A stretch of DNA of 64,000 nt from Actinophytocola sp050699935 (GTDB taxonomy: Bacteria; Actinomycetota; Actinomycetes; Mycobacteriales; Pseudonocardiaceae), in the NCBI RefSeq assembly GCF_050699935.1, contig NZ_JBOHGB010000012.1, positions 1 to 64,000 on the forward strand. Reading direction: 5' to 3'. Positions 16,619 to 25,064 of this stretch are shown piece after piece. Position 1 is the stretch's first letter, and every line of letters begins with the position of its first letter. The position numbers and the translations under genes are program-made. Under the pieces are notes generated by a model. That model made no database searches, was not told where the DNA came from, and saw only the letters and a program-made list of their open reading frames with translations.

Positions 16619-17329
16619 TTATCGCTCGGTCCACGACAGGGTGGTGAGTCGATCGAGGAATTCCAGGCGCGGGCCCTCGGTCGATTTCTGCTTACCCTCG
16701 CCGCTGAGCACCGTCACGGTGGTGGTGTTGGCGAGAATGAACACCGGCAGGTCATCGTCGATCTGCCGCCAGATCTCCCCGGCGGAAGCCTTGGCGCCGG
16801 CCCAGGTCGGCACGAGCTCGAACGCCGCCGCCGCGTTCTTGACATCGAGGTAGCCGACACCGGGAACGCGTTTGATCACTTCGATGGTCTCCACCTCCTC
16901 GACGTCCGGTGTCTGGCTTTCGACGACCAGCCCCGCCGCCGAGTCGGTGAACGTGATCCCGTCGAAGTAGCGCAGCGCGTGCGCCGTCGGCGTCCGCGGA
17001 TCGGACAACCAGATCGCCGCTTCGTGGAACGGGCCCCGCCACAGTGCCAACGCCTGCTGGTCGCCGCGCGCGAGAAGAAGCTGCCCGCCCCGGCTGTCCA
17101 GCCGGTCGGTCACGGTGCCGTGCAGCACCTCGGCGATGACGTAGTCGTAGTTGCCGGCGAACTCGATGTCGAAGCCCCGCACCTGATGGCCCGTCGGTAG
17201 CAGGCGGGCCGGATCGCGTGCGGTGAGCCGGACCTGCGCCGACCACGGGTCGTCAAGGTCGTAGCCGTCCGCGGCGAGCGTGATGAGGCCGCCGTCCGGG
17301 GTTTGGAACCTGGATGTCGTGCCGTACAT
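16619..17329 (-). CDS. Conserved hypothetical protein in the MauDE-like cluster
   Basis: A 236-aa soluble protein starting MYGTTSRFQTPDGGLITL. No motif I recognise. It is rich in beta-strand-like segments and ends SWTER. It has no signal peptide or membrane helix. It lies 15 bp upstream of the Tat-exported cysteine-rich gene and 24 bp downstream of a membrane-protein gene, so it is co-transcribed with both. Position suggests a role linked to the exported protein, but function is unknown. Confidence 0.6.
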   Translation of the reverse strand: MYGTTSRFQTPDGGLITLAADGYDLDDPWSAQVRLTARDPARLLPTGHQVRGFDIEFAGNYDYVIAEVLHGTVTDRLDSRGGQLLLARGDQQALALWRGPFHEAAIWLSDPRTPTAHALRYFDGITFTDSAAGLVVESQTPDVEEVETIEVIKRVPGVGYLDVKNAAAAFELVPTWAGAKASAGEIWRQIDDDLPVFILANTTTVTVLSGEGKQKSTEGPRLEFLDRLTTLSWTER

Positions 17330-17353
17330 GGACCTCTCCCTCTGCTGACGGTC

Positions 17354-17908
17354 TCAAAAGGAATGAATGGTGAGGACGCCCAGCGTGACTCCGGCGGCCG
17401 CCGTCAGGCCGAGTCGTACCGTCCGGTCGAACGTGACGAGCTGCGCGTCCCAGCCGTCGTGATCGCGGTGCGCGTGGCGCGACAACGTCATCCAGGCGCG
17501 GCCCGCACCGAAGCCCAGTCCCGCCAGCAGACCCTCCGGCAACCCGGCGATCAGCATCAGCGCGATGGCGAGTGTGTGGGGCAGGCCGCTGGTCATGAAC
17601 GTCCGCAGGCCGGTGCCCATCTCGAATCCGAACTGCAGGGCACCGAACCGCGCGCCCTCCTCGACCACCGACAGCGGTACCTGCCGGGCGTTCTGCGGCA
17701 GCCGCAGGCGGAGCAGGCCGAGCTCGTTCGACGCCACCAGTGCGAAGGCCACGGCCACCAACACCGCCGGCGCGACGCCGGGCAGGATCGGCCGCAGGAG
17801 AAGCGATCCGAGCGTCACCGCACACAGCGCGCTGGTCAGCCCGCCGGCGAGCAGGCCGCCGGAGAACCACCACCGTGCACCACTTCGCCAGACCGACGAA
17901 GTCAGCAT
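17354..17908 (-). CDS. Membrane protein of unknown function, MauDE-like cluster
   Basis: A 184-aa protein with about four or five hydrophobic helices: WWFSGGLLAGGLTSALCAV, PAVLVAVAFALVA, HTLAIALMLIAGL and a C-terminal LGLTAAAGVTLGVLTI. A conserved-looking cytoplasmic loop, ARQVPLSVVEEGARFGALQFGFEMG, lies between helices. It contains one cysteine, in the first helix. No family is recognised. It is followed by the 236-aa gene and preceded by a 60-aa membrane peptide gene. Confidence 0.6.
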   Translation of the reverse strand: MLTSSVWRSGARWWFSGGLLAGGLTSALCAVTLGSLLLRPILPGVAPAVLVAVAFALVASNELGLLRLRLPQNARQVPLSVVEEGARFGALQFGFEMGTGLRTFMTSGLPHTLAIALMLIAGLPEGLLAGLGFGAGRAWMTLSRHAHRDHDGWDAQLVTFDRTVRLGLTAAAGVTLGVLTIHSF

Positions 17909-17923
17909 CGCTGAGTTGTAGCT

Positions 17924-18106
17924 TCAAACGGAACCGGAGATCGCGTAGCCGGCCGACACCGCCGTGACGACCCACGCGACGAGCACCGGCGGCGTCGAGG
18001 TCAGCGCGAGACAGCCGACGAGCAGGGCCGCACCGCCCAGGACGGCCACCGGCGTCAGCGGATGCGTGAGGGTGCGCCGGGTTCTCGACACGGGATCCAC
18101 CCACAT
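17924..18106 (-). CDS. Small membrane protein (60 aa)
   Basis: A 60-aa protein beginning MWVDPVSRTRR with two hydrophobic stretches, VAVLGGAALLVGCLALT and VLVAWVVTAVSAGYAI, so probably a membrane hairpin. It starts 12 bp after the MauD-like gene and ends 15 bp before the next membrane-protein gene, exactly filling the gap. Function unknown. Its fit in the operon is the main support. Confidence 0.5.
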   Translation of the reverse strand: MWVDPVSRTRRTLTHPLTPVAVLGGAALLVGCLALTSTPPVLVAWVVTAVSAGYAISGSV

Positions 18107-18117
18107 CGTTCGCCCGC

Positions 18118-18663
18118 CTACCGGCTCGCCGTGCCGGTCGTGACCAGGTTCGTGACCAGCGCGCGGACGGCGGCCTCGGACCCGGCCGGCTCGGTGGCCT
18201 CGACTTCCCCGTCCGGTCCGACCACGACGATCGCGGGCCGCCATCCGGGGTCGAGGTGGTGGTAGGCGCCGGAGTCGACCACGTATCGAACCCCATCGAG
18301 ATCATCCCCCAGGTCGTTGGCCGCATAGCTCAGCACGACGAAGTCGACGTCCGCACTGTCGATGTCCGCGCTGTCGACGTCCGCACTGCCGGCCCGCGCG
18401 AGGTCGGCGAAGACCGGAGCGACCTCGGCACACGTCGGGCAGTGGCCATCGACGAGCAGCACGACCGACCGGACCTTCGCGCCCGTTGGCCGGACCGACA
18501 CCGGCCCGCCGGGCGGCGGAGCCGACGACGCGTGTCCGGCGGGCGCCCGGCGCCGCAACGCCGCCCGCACATCGCGAAGTTGATGGAGAAGCCCGGCCAT
18601 GGCGAACGCCAGGACTATCAGCACGATCCACGCCAGGACCACGGCGGCCGTCAGTGCGTCCAT
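18118..18663 (-). CDS. MauD/TlpA-like membrane-anchored thioredoxin protein
   Basis: A 181-aa protein with one N-terminal transmembrane helix (LAWIVLIVLAFAMAGLL) and a thioredoxin-like domain outside, with the redox motif CPTC in LLVDGHCPTCAEVAPVFADL. This is the layout of MauD, which supports disulfide formation in the methylamine dehydrogenase light chain. Its start overlaps the end of the MauE-like gene by 13 bp. A small tandem repeat, SADVD/SADID/SADVD (about 18345-18390), sits in an exposed loop. Confidence 0.75.
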   Translation of the reverse strand: MDALTAAVVLAWIVLIVLAFAMAGLLHQLRDVRAALRRRAPAGHASSAPPPGGPVSVRPTGAKVRSVVLLVDGHCPTCAEVAPVFADLARAGSADVDSADIDSADVDFVVLSYAANDLGDDLDGVRYVVDSGAYHHLDPGWRPAIVVVGPDGEVEATEPAGSEAAVRALVTNLVTTGTASR

Positions 18664-19226
18664 CCCGCCCCCTCGGTGTCGACGGTTCTCAAGGCGCCGG
18701 GAACCACGTAGGCCAGCGCGGCGATCGCGACCGCGCCGGACGCGAGCAATGGCAGCGGCACCGCGGCGTGCGCTCCGGGCGAGCTGGTCACCGCCGCCGC
18801 GACACCGGCGCCGGCGGCGAGAATCCCGGTCCGCATCACGGACGGCAGCGAGGCCGGACCGTCATCGCCGAAACACCCGCAGGGCACCGCCGGGCGGCGG
18901 CGGTACAGCACCACGGCGTAGGCGAGCATGGCGACGTAGAGCCCGCCCTCGACGGCGAAGACGATGCCCGGCCCGCCGTTCGGGGCGAGGCCGGCGACCA
19001 CCACGGCCAGACCGACGACCAACTCCGCGGCTACCAGCAGGTGCGCCACCGGTCGCTGCCAGCGATGGGGCAGCAGCGCCTGGCTGGCCAGGATCGCCCG
19101 CAGCGGGTCGAAGCGCCGAGCATGGCCGACGCCCGCCGCCACCAACACGAGCCCACCGCCCGTCGCGATAGCCAGCGCGACCGCCGTCACCATCAACACG
19201 TGCGTACCCCCGAACGCGGCCTTCAT
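18651..19226 (-). CDS. MauE-like (DoxX-family) redox-associated membrane protein
   Basis: A 191-aa polytopic membrane protein with about four helices and a CGCFGDDG motif in a loop after YRRRPAVP, as in the MauE/DoxX-like redox-associated proteins. MauE works with MauD to form the disulfides of exported MauA. The ATG at 19226 lies inside a 7-bp inverted repeat. It is the first gene of the cluster running to 13823, and its promoter is visible at 19277-19249. Confidence 0.75.
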   Translation of the reverse strand: MKAAFGGTHVLMVTAVALAIATGGGLVLVAAGVGHARRFDPLRAILASQALLPHRWQRPVAHLLVAAELVVGLAVVVAGLAPNGGPGIVFAVEGGLYVAMLAYAVVLYRRRPAVPCGCFGDDGPASLPSVMRTGILAAGAGVAAAVTSSPGAHAAVPLPLLASGAVAIAALAYVVPGALRTVDTEGAGWTH

Positions 19227-19277
19227 CTCAGCTCATGAGATGGCGGCTACCGTAAGCTCATCTGAACGGTACGTCAA
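19224..19277 (-). promoter_or_regulatory. Promoter and start-codon palindrome of the MauE-like operon
   Basis: On the minus strand TTGACG (19277-19272), a 17-nt spacer and TACGGT (19254-19249) form a good sigma-70-type promoter. The expected transcript start near 19242 coincides with one arm of the inverted repeat CATCTCA...TGAGATG (19224-19230 and 19236-19242), whose other arm contains the ATG. It may be an operator or an RNA hairpin hiding the start. Confidence 0.5.
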
Positions 19278-19347
19278 CCGGTGCGATCGACCCGAGCCGC
19301 CGTGACGGTTGCCGCGCCACTCCGAGGGGCGTCGCGACGGTTTCCGC

Positions 19348-20574
19348 TCAGGCGGACTCGGGTTCGGCGAGCACGATGCCGCACTGCTCGCAGGTCACGC
19401 CTGAACCCAAGCTCGGCTCGGTGATCACGAGCGTGACGGTGCCGGCGGCGATGTAGGAGATGCGCATCTCCAGCTCGGTGTAGGGCAGCTCGGGATCGGG
19501 CACGTACTCGGACAGGTCGACCTCGGTACGGGCGCGCTCGGTGCCGGTCGCGGCGTCGTAGACCACCAGCGTGCGGTGGGTGTCCCGGTCCGCGTCCCGG
19601 CGCACCGCGTAGACCAGCTCGTCGACGACCACCGGCGAGCCGGTCGGCCACCACGTGCCGTCGGTCGGTACGCGCCACGCCAGGCGCTCGTCGGTCGTGC
19701 TCCAGCCCGCGTAGGCCAGCTCGCCGTCCTCGGTGGCGTCCGGGTTCGCCGACACCAGGACCTCGCCGTTGCCCGAGCGGTAGGTGCCCTGGTCGACTGA
19801 CGAGCTGGCGATCGAGACGACCTCACCGGTCTGTGCCGAGTAGACCGTCGCGTCGCCGAGCAGCACCGCGACGGCGAACCGGTCCTCGCCCGCGGGGATC
19901 ACCCGCGTGCCCTTCTCCACGCCGATCCACCGGTCCGTACCGTCCGGGCCCAGCAGCTGCGCGCCGAAGCCACCCTCCCGGCACAGCAGGCCCAGGACGA
20001 GCACGTCGCCGGCGGCCAGTGCCTCACCCCGCGTGGTGCAGCCCTGCCGCAGCGGCGCCGACCAGGCCTCGTCACCATCCTCGGCGTGGTAGGCGGTCAC
20101 TCCGGAGTCCGTCAGCACCGCCACCGTGGTGCCGACCGTGACCAGCTCCGCGTACTCGTCGCCGCCCGTGTCGGCGTGCCAGCGCGCCTCCGCCGCCCGC
20201 GGGTCGAACCGGACCAGGAGCCCGTCGTCCCAGCGCACGTACACCGCGCCGCCGGCCGCCGCGACGCGGCGGGCCTCGCGCCCGTCCCGCCGGTAGGCCC
20301 AGAACTCCGCGCCGCTGCGTAGGTCGTAGGCGGTGATCCCGTCGCCGCGCTCGATGCGCAGCCCGTCCAGGATCACGGGGCTTCCCGCGCGGCTGACCAC
20401 TGTGGACGGATCGGCCGGCGGCGAGTCACCCACCGCCGGTGGATAGTCCCCGGCCGGTCCGGCGACCTCCTCGTCGTAACGGTCCACTCCGAACACGACG
20501 TATCCGCCCACCGCCGCGCCGACCACCGCCACGGCGGCCAGTATCAGCAGCCGCCTCCGCGTCCACCGTCCCAT
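19348..20574 (-). CDS. Membrane-anchored PQQ-like beta-propeller protein
   Basis: A 408-aa protein with an N-terminal signal anchor (RRLLILAAVAVVGAAVGGYVVFG) and an extracellular beta-propeller of PQQ-like/BamB-type repeats: ITAYDLRSGAEFWAYRR, VTAYHAEDGDEAWSA, VYSAQTGEVVS, LVVYDAATGTERAR. The C-terminus has a CEQC motif. I choose ATG 20574 behind a GGGGG ribosome site. It lies upstream of the MauE-like gene on the same strand but has a 121-bp gap, so it may be separate. The methylamine dehydrogenase heavy chain is also a beta-propeller, but this one is not recognisably MauB. Confidence 0.7.
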   Translation of the reverse strand: MGRWTRRRLLILAAVAVVGAAVGGYVVFGVDRYDEEVAGPAGDYPPAVGDSPPADPSTVVSRAGSPVILDGLRIERGDGITAYDLRSGAEFWAYRRDGREARRVAAAGGAVYVRWDDGLLVRFDPRAAEARWHADTGGDEYAELVTVGTTVAVLTDSGVTAYHAEDGDEAWSAPLRQGCTTRGEALAAGDVLVLGLLCREGGFGAQLLGPDGTDRWIGVEKGTRVIPAGEDRFAVAVLLGDATVYSAQTGEVVSIASSSVDQGTYRSGNGEVLVSANPDATEDGELAYAGWSTTDERLAWRVPTDGTWWPTGSPVVVDELVYAVRRDADRDTHRTLVVYDAATGTERARTEVDLSEYVPDPELPYTELEMRISYIAAGTVTLVITEPSLGSGVTCEQCGIVLAEPESA

Positions 20575-20627
20575 GCCCCCCCTACCCCGCTCACCTGGGT
20601 GATCAGCATGCCACAAACCCGGGAACG

Positions 20628-21389
20628 TCACTCGAGGGTCCGATCGAGCCAGGCGTCGTCGTGGGACGGCACGACCACGTCGGCGACCCGGGCCAGCCGG
20701 GCGAGGCTTTCGTAGTACTCGTCGAGGTTGGTGTGGATGCCGGGTGGGATCCAGTCCTCACACGTGGGGCCACGCCAGGAGGAGCCGTAGGTGACCGTGT
20801 CGGAGGCGAAGGCGTAGGTCGTCGTGTCCGTGCGGACGATCGTCGCCTGGGTGCCGGGTGTGTGTCCGGGGGTCAGCAGCAGCTCGCAGTCGCGGGAGAT
20901 CCGGTAGTCGCCGTCGATGATCCGGATGTTGGGGATGTCCCGGGCGTAGGAGGGCAGCAACCGCTTGAGCACGCCGACGTCGAACAGCCGCTGGTGCACG
21001 GGGTACGGCGCCGCGGCGTAGGCCAGCTCGGCGCGCTGGAGGTAGATCTCGGCGTTCGGGAACAGGTCCTGGTCCAGCCCGAGGCAGTGGTCCCAGTGCA
21101 GGTGGGTCTGCACGACGACGTCGACGTCGTCCGGCGCCACGCCGTGCTTCTCCAGCCCCCGCAACGGGTTCTGCTCCGGGCTCTGCACCAGCTCGCGGCC
21201 GTGTCGCTCGCGGACCATCTCCGGCGTTCCGGGCCCCGTGTCGATGACGATCGTCGTGTCGTCACCCTTGACCAGCCACATGATCACCTGTGCGTGGATC
21301 TTCTCGCCGAACCCGGTGAAGTACTGCTGGCCGGATCGCTCGACCTCGGTGATGTGCCCGCAGTCGATCGGGATCAGTTGAGTCGCCAT
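20628..21389 (-). CDS. Metallo-beta-lactamase-fold hydrolase (N-acyl homoserine lactonase-like)
   Basis: A 253-aa hydrolase with the dinuclear-zinc motif THLHWDHCLGLD, then LLTPGHTPGT, a later FASDTVTYG aspartate and a C-terminal SHDDAW histidine; this matches the AiiA-type lactonase subgroup. Start is ATG 21389 behind AGGAGGG. It follows the FadH-like gene by 10 bp in a catabolic operon, so its natural substrate is more likely a lactone or ester of the pathway than a quorum signal (inference). Confidence 0.85.
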   Translation of the reverse strand: MATQLIPIDCGHITEVERSGQQYFTGFGEKIHAQVIMWLVKGDDTTIVIDTGPGTPEMVRERHGRELVQSPEQNPLRGLEKHGVAPDDVDVVVQTHLHWDHCLGLDQDLFPNAEIYLQRAELAYAAAPYPVHQRLFDVGVLKRLLPSYARDIPNIRIIDGDYRISRDCELLLTPGHTPGTQATIVRTDTTTYAFASDTVTYGSSWRGPTCEDWIPPGIHTNLDEYYESLARLARVADVVVPSHDDAWLDRTLE

Positions 21390-21399
21390 ACGTCCCTCC

Positions 21400-23394
21400 T
21401 CAGACGTGTGCCAATGGTGAGCGGACACCGATCCGGACCGCGCGGTCGTGTCCGTCCTTGATCGCCTGCGGGAGGCCGCGCGGTGCCAGGCAGTCACCGG
21501 CGAGCCGCACCAGGGTGCCGCCGCCACCGTCGGGTGAAAGGCCCGCGGGCACGGCCGAACGGCGTGGCCCGGTGATCAGGACCTGCTCGACACCGTCCAA
21601 CGGGAACACCCGCCGAAGCGGTCCGCTGTGGACCTCGAGGCTCTCGCCGGTCGCCTCCAGCCGGCTACCGGTGTAGGCCGGCGCATCGGCCCGTGCCAGG
21701 GCTCGGTGCACGGCGTCCGCGCTCGGCCGGTCGAGCCCGGCGCCCACGCGGTCGGCGGCGGTGACCACGGTCAGGTCTGCGCCGCTGTCGACGAGGTAGC
21801 CGATGAGGGTCGCGGCCACGTAGTCGACCATCTCGGACTCGACCAGCACGATTCGCTTGCCTCGCAACGGTTGCGCCAGCAGCGCCGACCAGTCGTCGCG
21901 GAACGCCAAGGGGTGTGGCCACGGTTCGCCGTGCCGCTCGTGCCGGTCGGGCCACGGTGAGCGCAGCGACGCCGCCCCGGTGGCGACGACAACGGCGTCC
22001 ACCGAGCCAAGCTCGGTGACGTCGTGCACCGCCGTACCGAGGCGTACGTCGACCCCCAGTCGGTCCAACCGCGTGCGGTAGTGATCGAGCAGCCGCGCCG
22101 AGCCGATCTTGTTCGGGAACGCGCCCGCGGTCGCGAACATGCCACCCAGCCGGTCCGACTTCTCGTACAGGACAACGGAATGGCCTCGTTCGGCGGCCAC
22201 GCACGCGGCCTCCAATCCGGCCGGGCCGGCACCGACGACGGCGACCCGCGACGGATCCGCCGGGGGGCGCTCGACCGACTCAAGACCGGTGGCGGGGTTG
22301 ACCGCGCAGCGGATCTCGGCACTGAGATGCACCCGCCGCAGGCAGTAGTTCACCGCGATGCACGGCCGGATCGTCTCCTCCTCCCCCGCGGCGACCTTGT
22401 TGGGCAACTCGGGGTCGGCGATCAGCGCGCGCAGCATCCCGACCAGGTCGGCGTGCCCATCGGCGAGCACGCGCTCCGCGGCGGCGGGGGTGTGCAGGCG
22501 GCCGACGGCCAGGACCGGGACCGGGACGTGCGGTTTGATCGCACCGGCGTACCGCGCGTACTCGCCGAAGTCGGCCGCCGCGTTGGGCACCAGCCCGGCA
22601 TAGGACTCGTGAGTGCCGTTGGACACCGACAGGTAGTCCACCTCGCCGGAGGACGTGAGTGCGGCACAGATCCGCACCATGTCGGACACCCCCAGCCCGC
22701 GTGGCAGGCGTTCGTCGGCGCTGACCCGCAGGCCGACCGGCACGTCGGGGCCGACCGCGGAGCGGACCGCCTCTATCACCTCGCGGGCGAACCGCATCCG
22801 GTTCACCAGGGATCCGCCGTGGCGGTCGGTGCGGTGGTTGGTCAGCGGCGAGAGGAACTGCTCGATCAGGTACCCGTGACCGCCATGGATCTCCACGCCG
22901 TCGAAGCCCGCCGCGACGAAGTTGGCGGCACCCTGGGCGAACGCGGTGACCAACTCGTCGACCTCGCCGAGGGTCATCGCGTGTGCGACCTCCTCCGAGC
23001 CGAGACCGCGCAGCTCCGACGGTGCCCACAGTGGACGTTCGGAGTAGACGCCGTTGGTAGCCTCGGCGCCACAGTGGTACACCTGGCCGAAGATGGCCGC
23101 ACCCTGCTCGTGCACGGCCTGCGCGGCCGCGCGGTAGAGCTCGATCGACTCGCCCGAGTAGGGGGTCGTCATGTCGCCGTGCGGAAAGCTGGTCGGGTGC
23201 ACCGGGCTCGCCTCGGTGATCATGAGCGCGGTGCCACCGGCCGCCCGCGCCGCGAGGTACGCGATCTCCCGGGGACCGGGTGAACGCGGCATGTCCAGGC
23301 CCTTGCGATGCGCCGTCATCACCATGCGGTTGCGGACCTCCAGGCCCCGCAGCCGCACCGGGCTCAGCAGTCGAGGGTACGAGTTCTCCGGCAT
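21400..23394 (-). CDS. FadH-like old yellow enzyme (FMN/FAD oxidoreductase), missing one Fe-S cysteine
   Basis: A 664-aa enzyme. Residues about 1-350 form an FMN TIM-barrel (HGGHGYLIEQFLSPLTNHR). A short iron-sulfur segment and an FAD/NAD(P) domain follow (VAVVGAGPAGLEAACVAAERG). It resembles 2,4-dienoyl-CoA reductase and trimethylamine dehydrogenase. The usual four-cysteine cluster motif is here RPCIAVNYCLRR...IRCAVNP, with Val where the second Cys should be. The neighbour at 30061 has the same change. It lies in an operon with a cyclase and the UGSC-like fusion. It probably reduces an unsaturated, perhaps CoA-free, intermediate. Confidence 0.87.
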   Translation of the reverse strand: MPENSYPRLLSPVRLRGLEVRNRMVMTAHRKGLDMPRSPGPREIAYLAARAAGGTALMITEASPVHPTSFPHGDMTTPYSGESIELYRAAAQAVHEQGAAIFGQVYHCGAEATNGVYSERPLWAPSELRGLGSEEVAHAMTLGEVDELVTAFAQGAANFVAAGFDGVEIHGGHGYLIEQFLSPLTNHRTDRHGGSLVNRMRFAREVIEAVRSAVGPDVPVGLRVSADERLPRGLGVSDMVRICAALTSSGEVDYLSVSNGTHESYAGLVPNAAADFGEYARYAGAIKPHVPVPVLAVGRLHTPAAAERVLADGHADLVGMLRALIADPELPNKVAAGEEETIRPCIAVNYCLRRVHLSAEIRCAVNPATGLESVERPPADPSRVAVVGAGPAGLEAACVAAERGHSVVLYEKSDRLGGMFATAGAFPNKIGSARLLDHYRTRLDRLGVDVRLGTAVHDVTELGSVDAVVVATGAASLRSPWPDRHERHGEPWPHPLAFRDDWSALLAQPLRGKRIVLVESEMVDYVAATLIGYLVDSGADLTVVTAADRVGAGLDRPSADAVHRALARADAPAYTGSRLEATGESLEVHSGPLRRVFPLDGVEQVLITGPRRSAVPAGLSPDGGGGTLVRLAGDCLAPRGLPQAIKDGHDRAVRIGVRSPLAHV

Positions 23395-23459
23395 CCGCTA
23401 CCTCTCCTACCTCGGTTGTTACACCGTGAACAGAACGATTGCACTGCCAGAACAGCGAG

Positions 23460-25064
23460 TCAAGTGATCGTGTCGAGCACGGCCCTCGCGTACCCCCACG
23501 GGAGCGCGACCATCGACTGTGGACCGGAACCACCGGCGACCACGAGGTGGATCCGCTCCGCGCTCGGGGTGACCGGGATGGTGTCCCATCCGGACCACTC
23601 GGGCGGCCACTGTGGTTTCGCGTTGCGGCCGAGCAGGTCCGTCCGCCGGTTGCGGGCGAGTGACCACAGGCGCCGCTGACCGTCCACACGGGACCATCCG
23701 GCCCTGCGCAGGATCTCGGCGTGCTCGGGGTTGAGCAGTACGACGAGATCGCTCGGCAGGTAGGCGTTGTTGCTCGCCGGCGTCGCGCTGACGGCGGCGA
23801 TCGAGGACAGCAGGGCATCCGGGGTGGCCGACATGTGGTCGAGCACGTTGCGTGGCGCCTCGCACTTGTGCACGAGCACGACCGACGCGTCCCGATCGCC
23901 GGTCGCCGTGACGTTGAGGGGCGGCAGGGGCCCGTCCGCGCGGTCGGCGAGGCAGTAGGAGAGCTGGGCGGACGAGCCGAACGCGGTCAGCGCGCCGAGG
24001 CCGGTCACGGCGCGGCTCACGTTCCGCAGTGCGAGGTTGACCGCTCGGCCCACCGCGAGGTTGGCACGCGCGCCCGGGCCGAGGCAGCCCCTGCCCGACT
24101 CCAGGCCGGCGGCACGGGCCAGAGGTCCGCTGAACACGAGCAGGTGACCGCTCGGATGCGAGGTGATCGCGCCGAGCGACAGGTTGTACGCCGGTGCCGC
24201 CATCGCCTCCAGCGCGGCGATGACGAGCCGGGTGGCCGCCGGGGTGGCACCGGCCATCTCGGCGGCGACCACCGCGTCGCGCGCGGTGAGCGCGATCCGG
24301 CTCGGCTCGAGCGCGGGGATGAGCACGTCGTCCCCGTCCCGGTCGAGCCGGTCGAGAACGCATGCCACCGCGGCGGGACGGGCGCCGCGAAGGGGAAGCC
24401 CGTCGCCGCACCGGCTCGCCGCGGCGAACCCGTCCACGTCGTCGTGCCGGATCTCCGTGTCCCGCCACAGCGTCCGGGTCGCGGGATAGGCGTCGGCGAA
24501 CTCGGCGACGAGCGTGGCGGGATCGGCGGTGAGCCCGCGCAGCACGGCCGGCAGGTGCGCGGTCATCGCGTCGGCGAGCACGGCCGGGGCGTCGAGCCGG
24601 CTTACCGGCAGGGGCACGACCGGCATGCCGGGGCACCTCGCCGCGGCGAGGCTCGCCATCAGGTCCGCGGCCTGGGTGATGCCGATCGACACGGTCGGGA
24701 TGCCGGCCCGCTCGGCCGCGGCCGCGAGCGCGATGGTCGGCTGCGTGACGCCGACGTCGCACAGCAGGAGCACGGCGTCGGACACGCCTTGCCGGCGCCA
24801 GTGGTCGACGATGTCGCAGGGGTCGCCGGCGGTGGGCTCGAGCAGGTCGACGGTGTCGGTCACGATCTCGACCTCGTCGCGCGGCGCCGCGAGGCCGCCG
24901 GTCAGCGGGGCGCGCAGCGCGGTCCAGTGGGTGTACGGCGGGGACAGCTTTCCGTTGTCGAAGACCAGAACTCTCCGCCGGCCGTTCGCGCGCCGGGCCG
25001 CCGGTCGAGGTAGGGACGGCTTCGCCGGCCGCGGGTCGATCCAGCCAACCCGATCGCCGGTCAC
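23460..25064 (-). CDS. Fusion of UGSC-like domain and its partner domain, function unknown
   Basis: A 534-aa protein in two parts. Residues about 30-195 resemble the UGSC (seleno)protein encoded at 59539: VSDAVLLLCDVGVTQ, then ERAGIPTVS and MPVVPLPVSRLD align with that protein's Sec motif region, GLPTVTV and MVVVPHP. The Sec-Gly-Ser-Cys motif itself is lost. Residues about 220-534 align with the 361-aa protein at 60146 (AGATPAATRLVIAALEAM, GPGARANLAVGRAVNLAL, VVAGGSGPQSMV). The GTG at 25064 overlaps the cyclase stop (GTGA). It is therefore a natural fusion of two proteins that are separate elsewhere in the window. Confidence 0.75.
   Translation of the reverse strand: MTGDRVGWIDPRPAKPSLPRPAARRANGRRRVLVFDNGKLSPPYTHWTALRAPLTGGLAAPRDEVEIVTDTVDLLEPTAGDPCDIVDHWRRQGVSDAVLLLCDVGVTQPTIALAAAAERAGIPTVSIGITQAADLMASLAAARCPGMPVVPLPVSRLDAPAVLADAMTAHLPAVLRGLTADPATLVAEFADAYPATRTLWRDTEIRHDDVDGFAAASRCGDGLPLRGARPAAVACVLDRLDRDGDDVLIPALEPSRIALTARDAVVAAEMAGATPAATRLVIAALEAMAAPAYNLSLGAITSHPSGHLLVFSGPLARAAGLESGRGCLGPGARANLAVGRAVNLALRNVSRAVTGLGALTAFGSSAQLSYCLADRADGPLPPLNVTATGDRDASVVLVHKCEAPRNVLDHMSATPDALLSSIAAVSATPASNNAYLPSDLVVLLNPEHAEILRRAGWSRVDGQRRLWSLARNRRTDLLGRNAKPQWPPEWSGWDTIPVTPSAERIHLVVAGGSGPQSMVALPWGYARAVLDTIT

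Noticed and set aside
18345..18390. Short tandem repeat in the MauD-like gene as a contingency locus
   Set aside because: Three near-repeats of 15 bp keep the reading frame and code for an acidic loop; no sign of phase variation.
19348..20574. Methylamine dehydrogenase heavy chain (MauB)
   Set aside because: It is a beta-propeller but has PQQ/BamB-type repeats, a membrane anchor and a separate 121-bp upstream position; similarity to MauB could not be supported.
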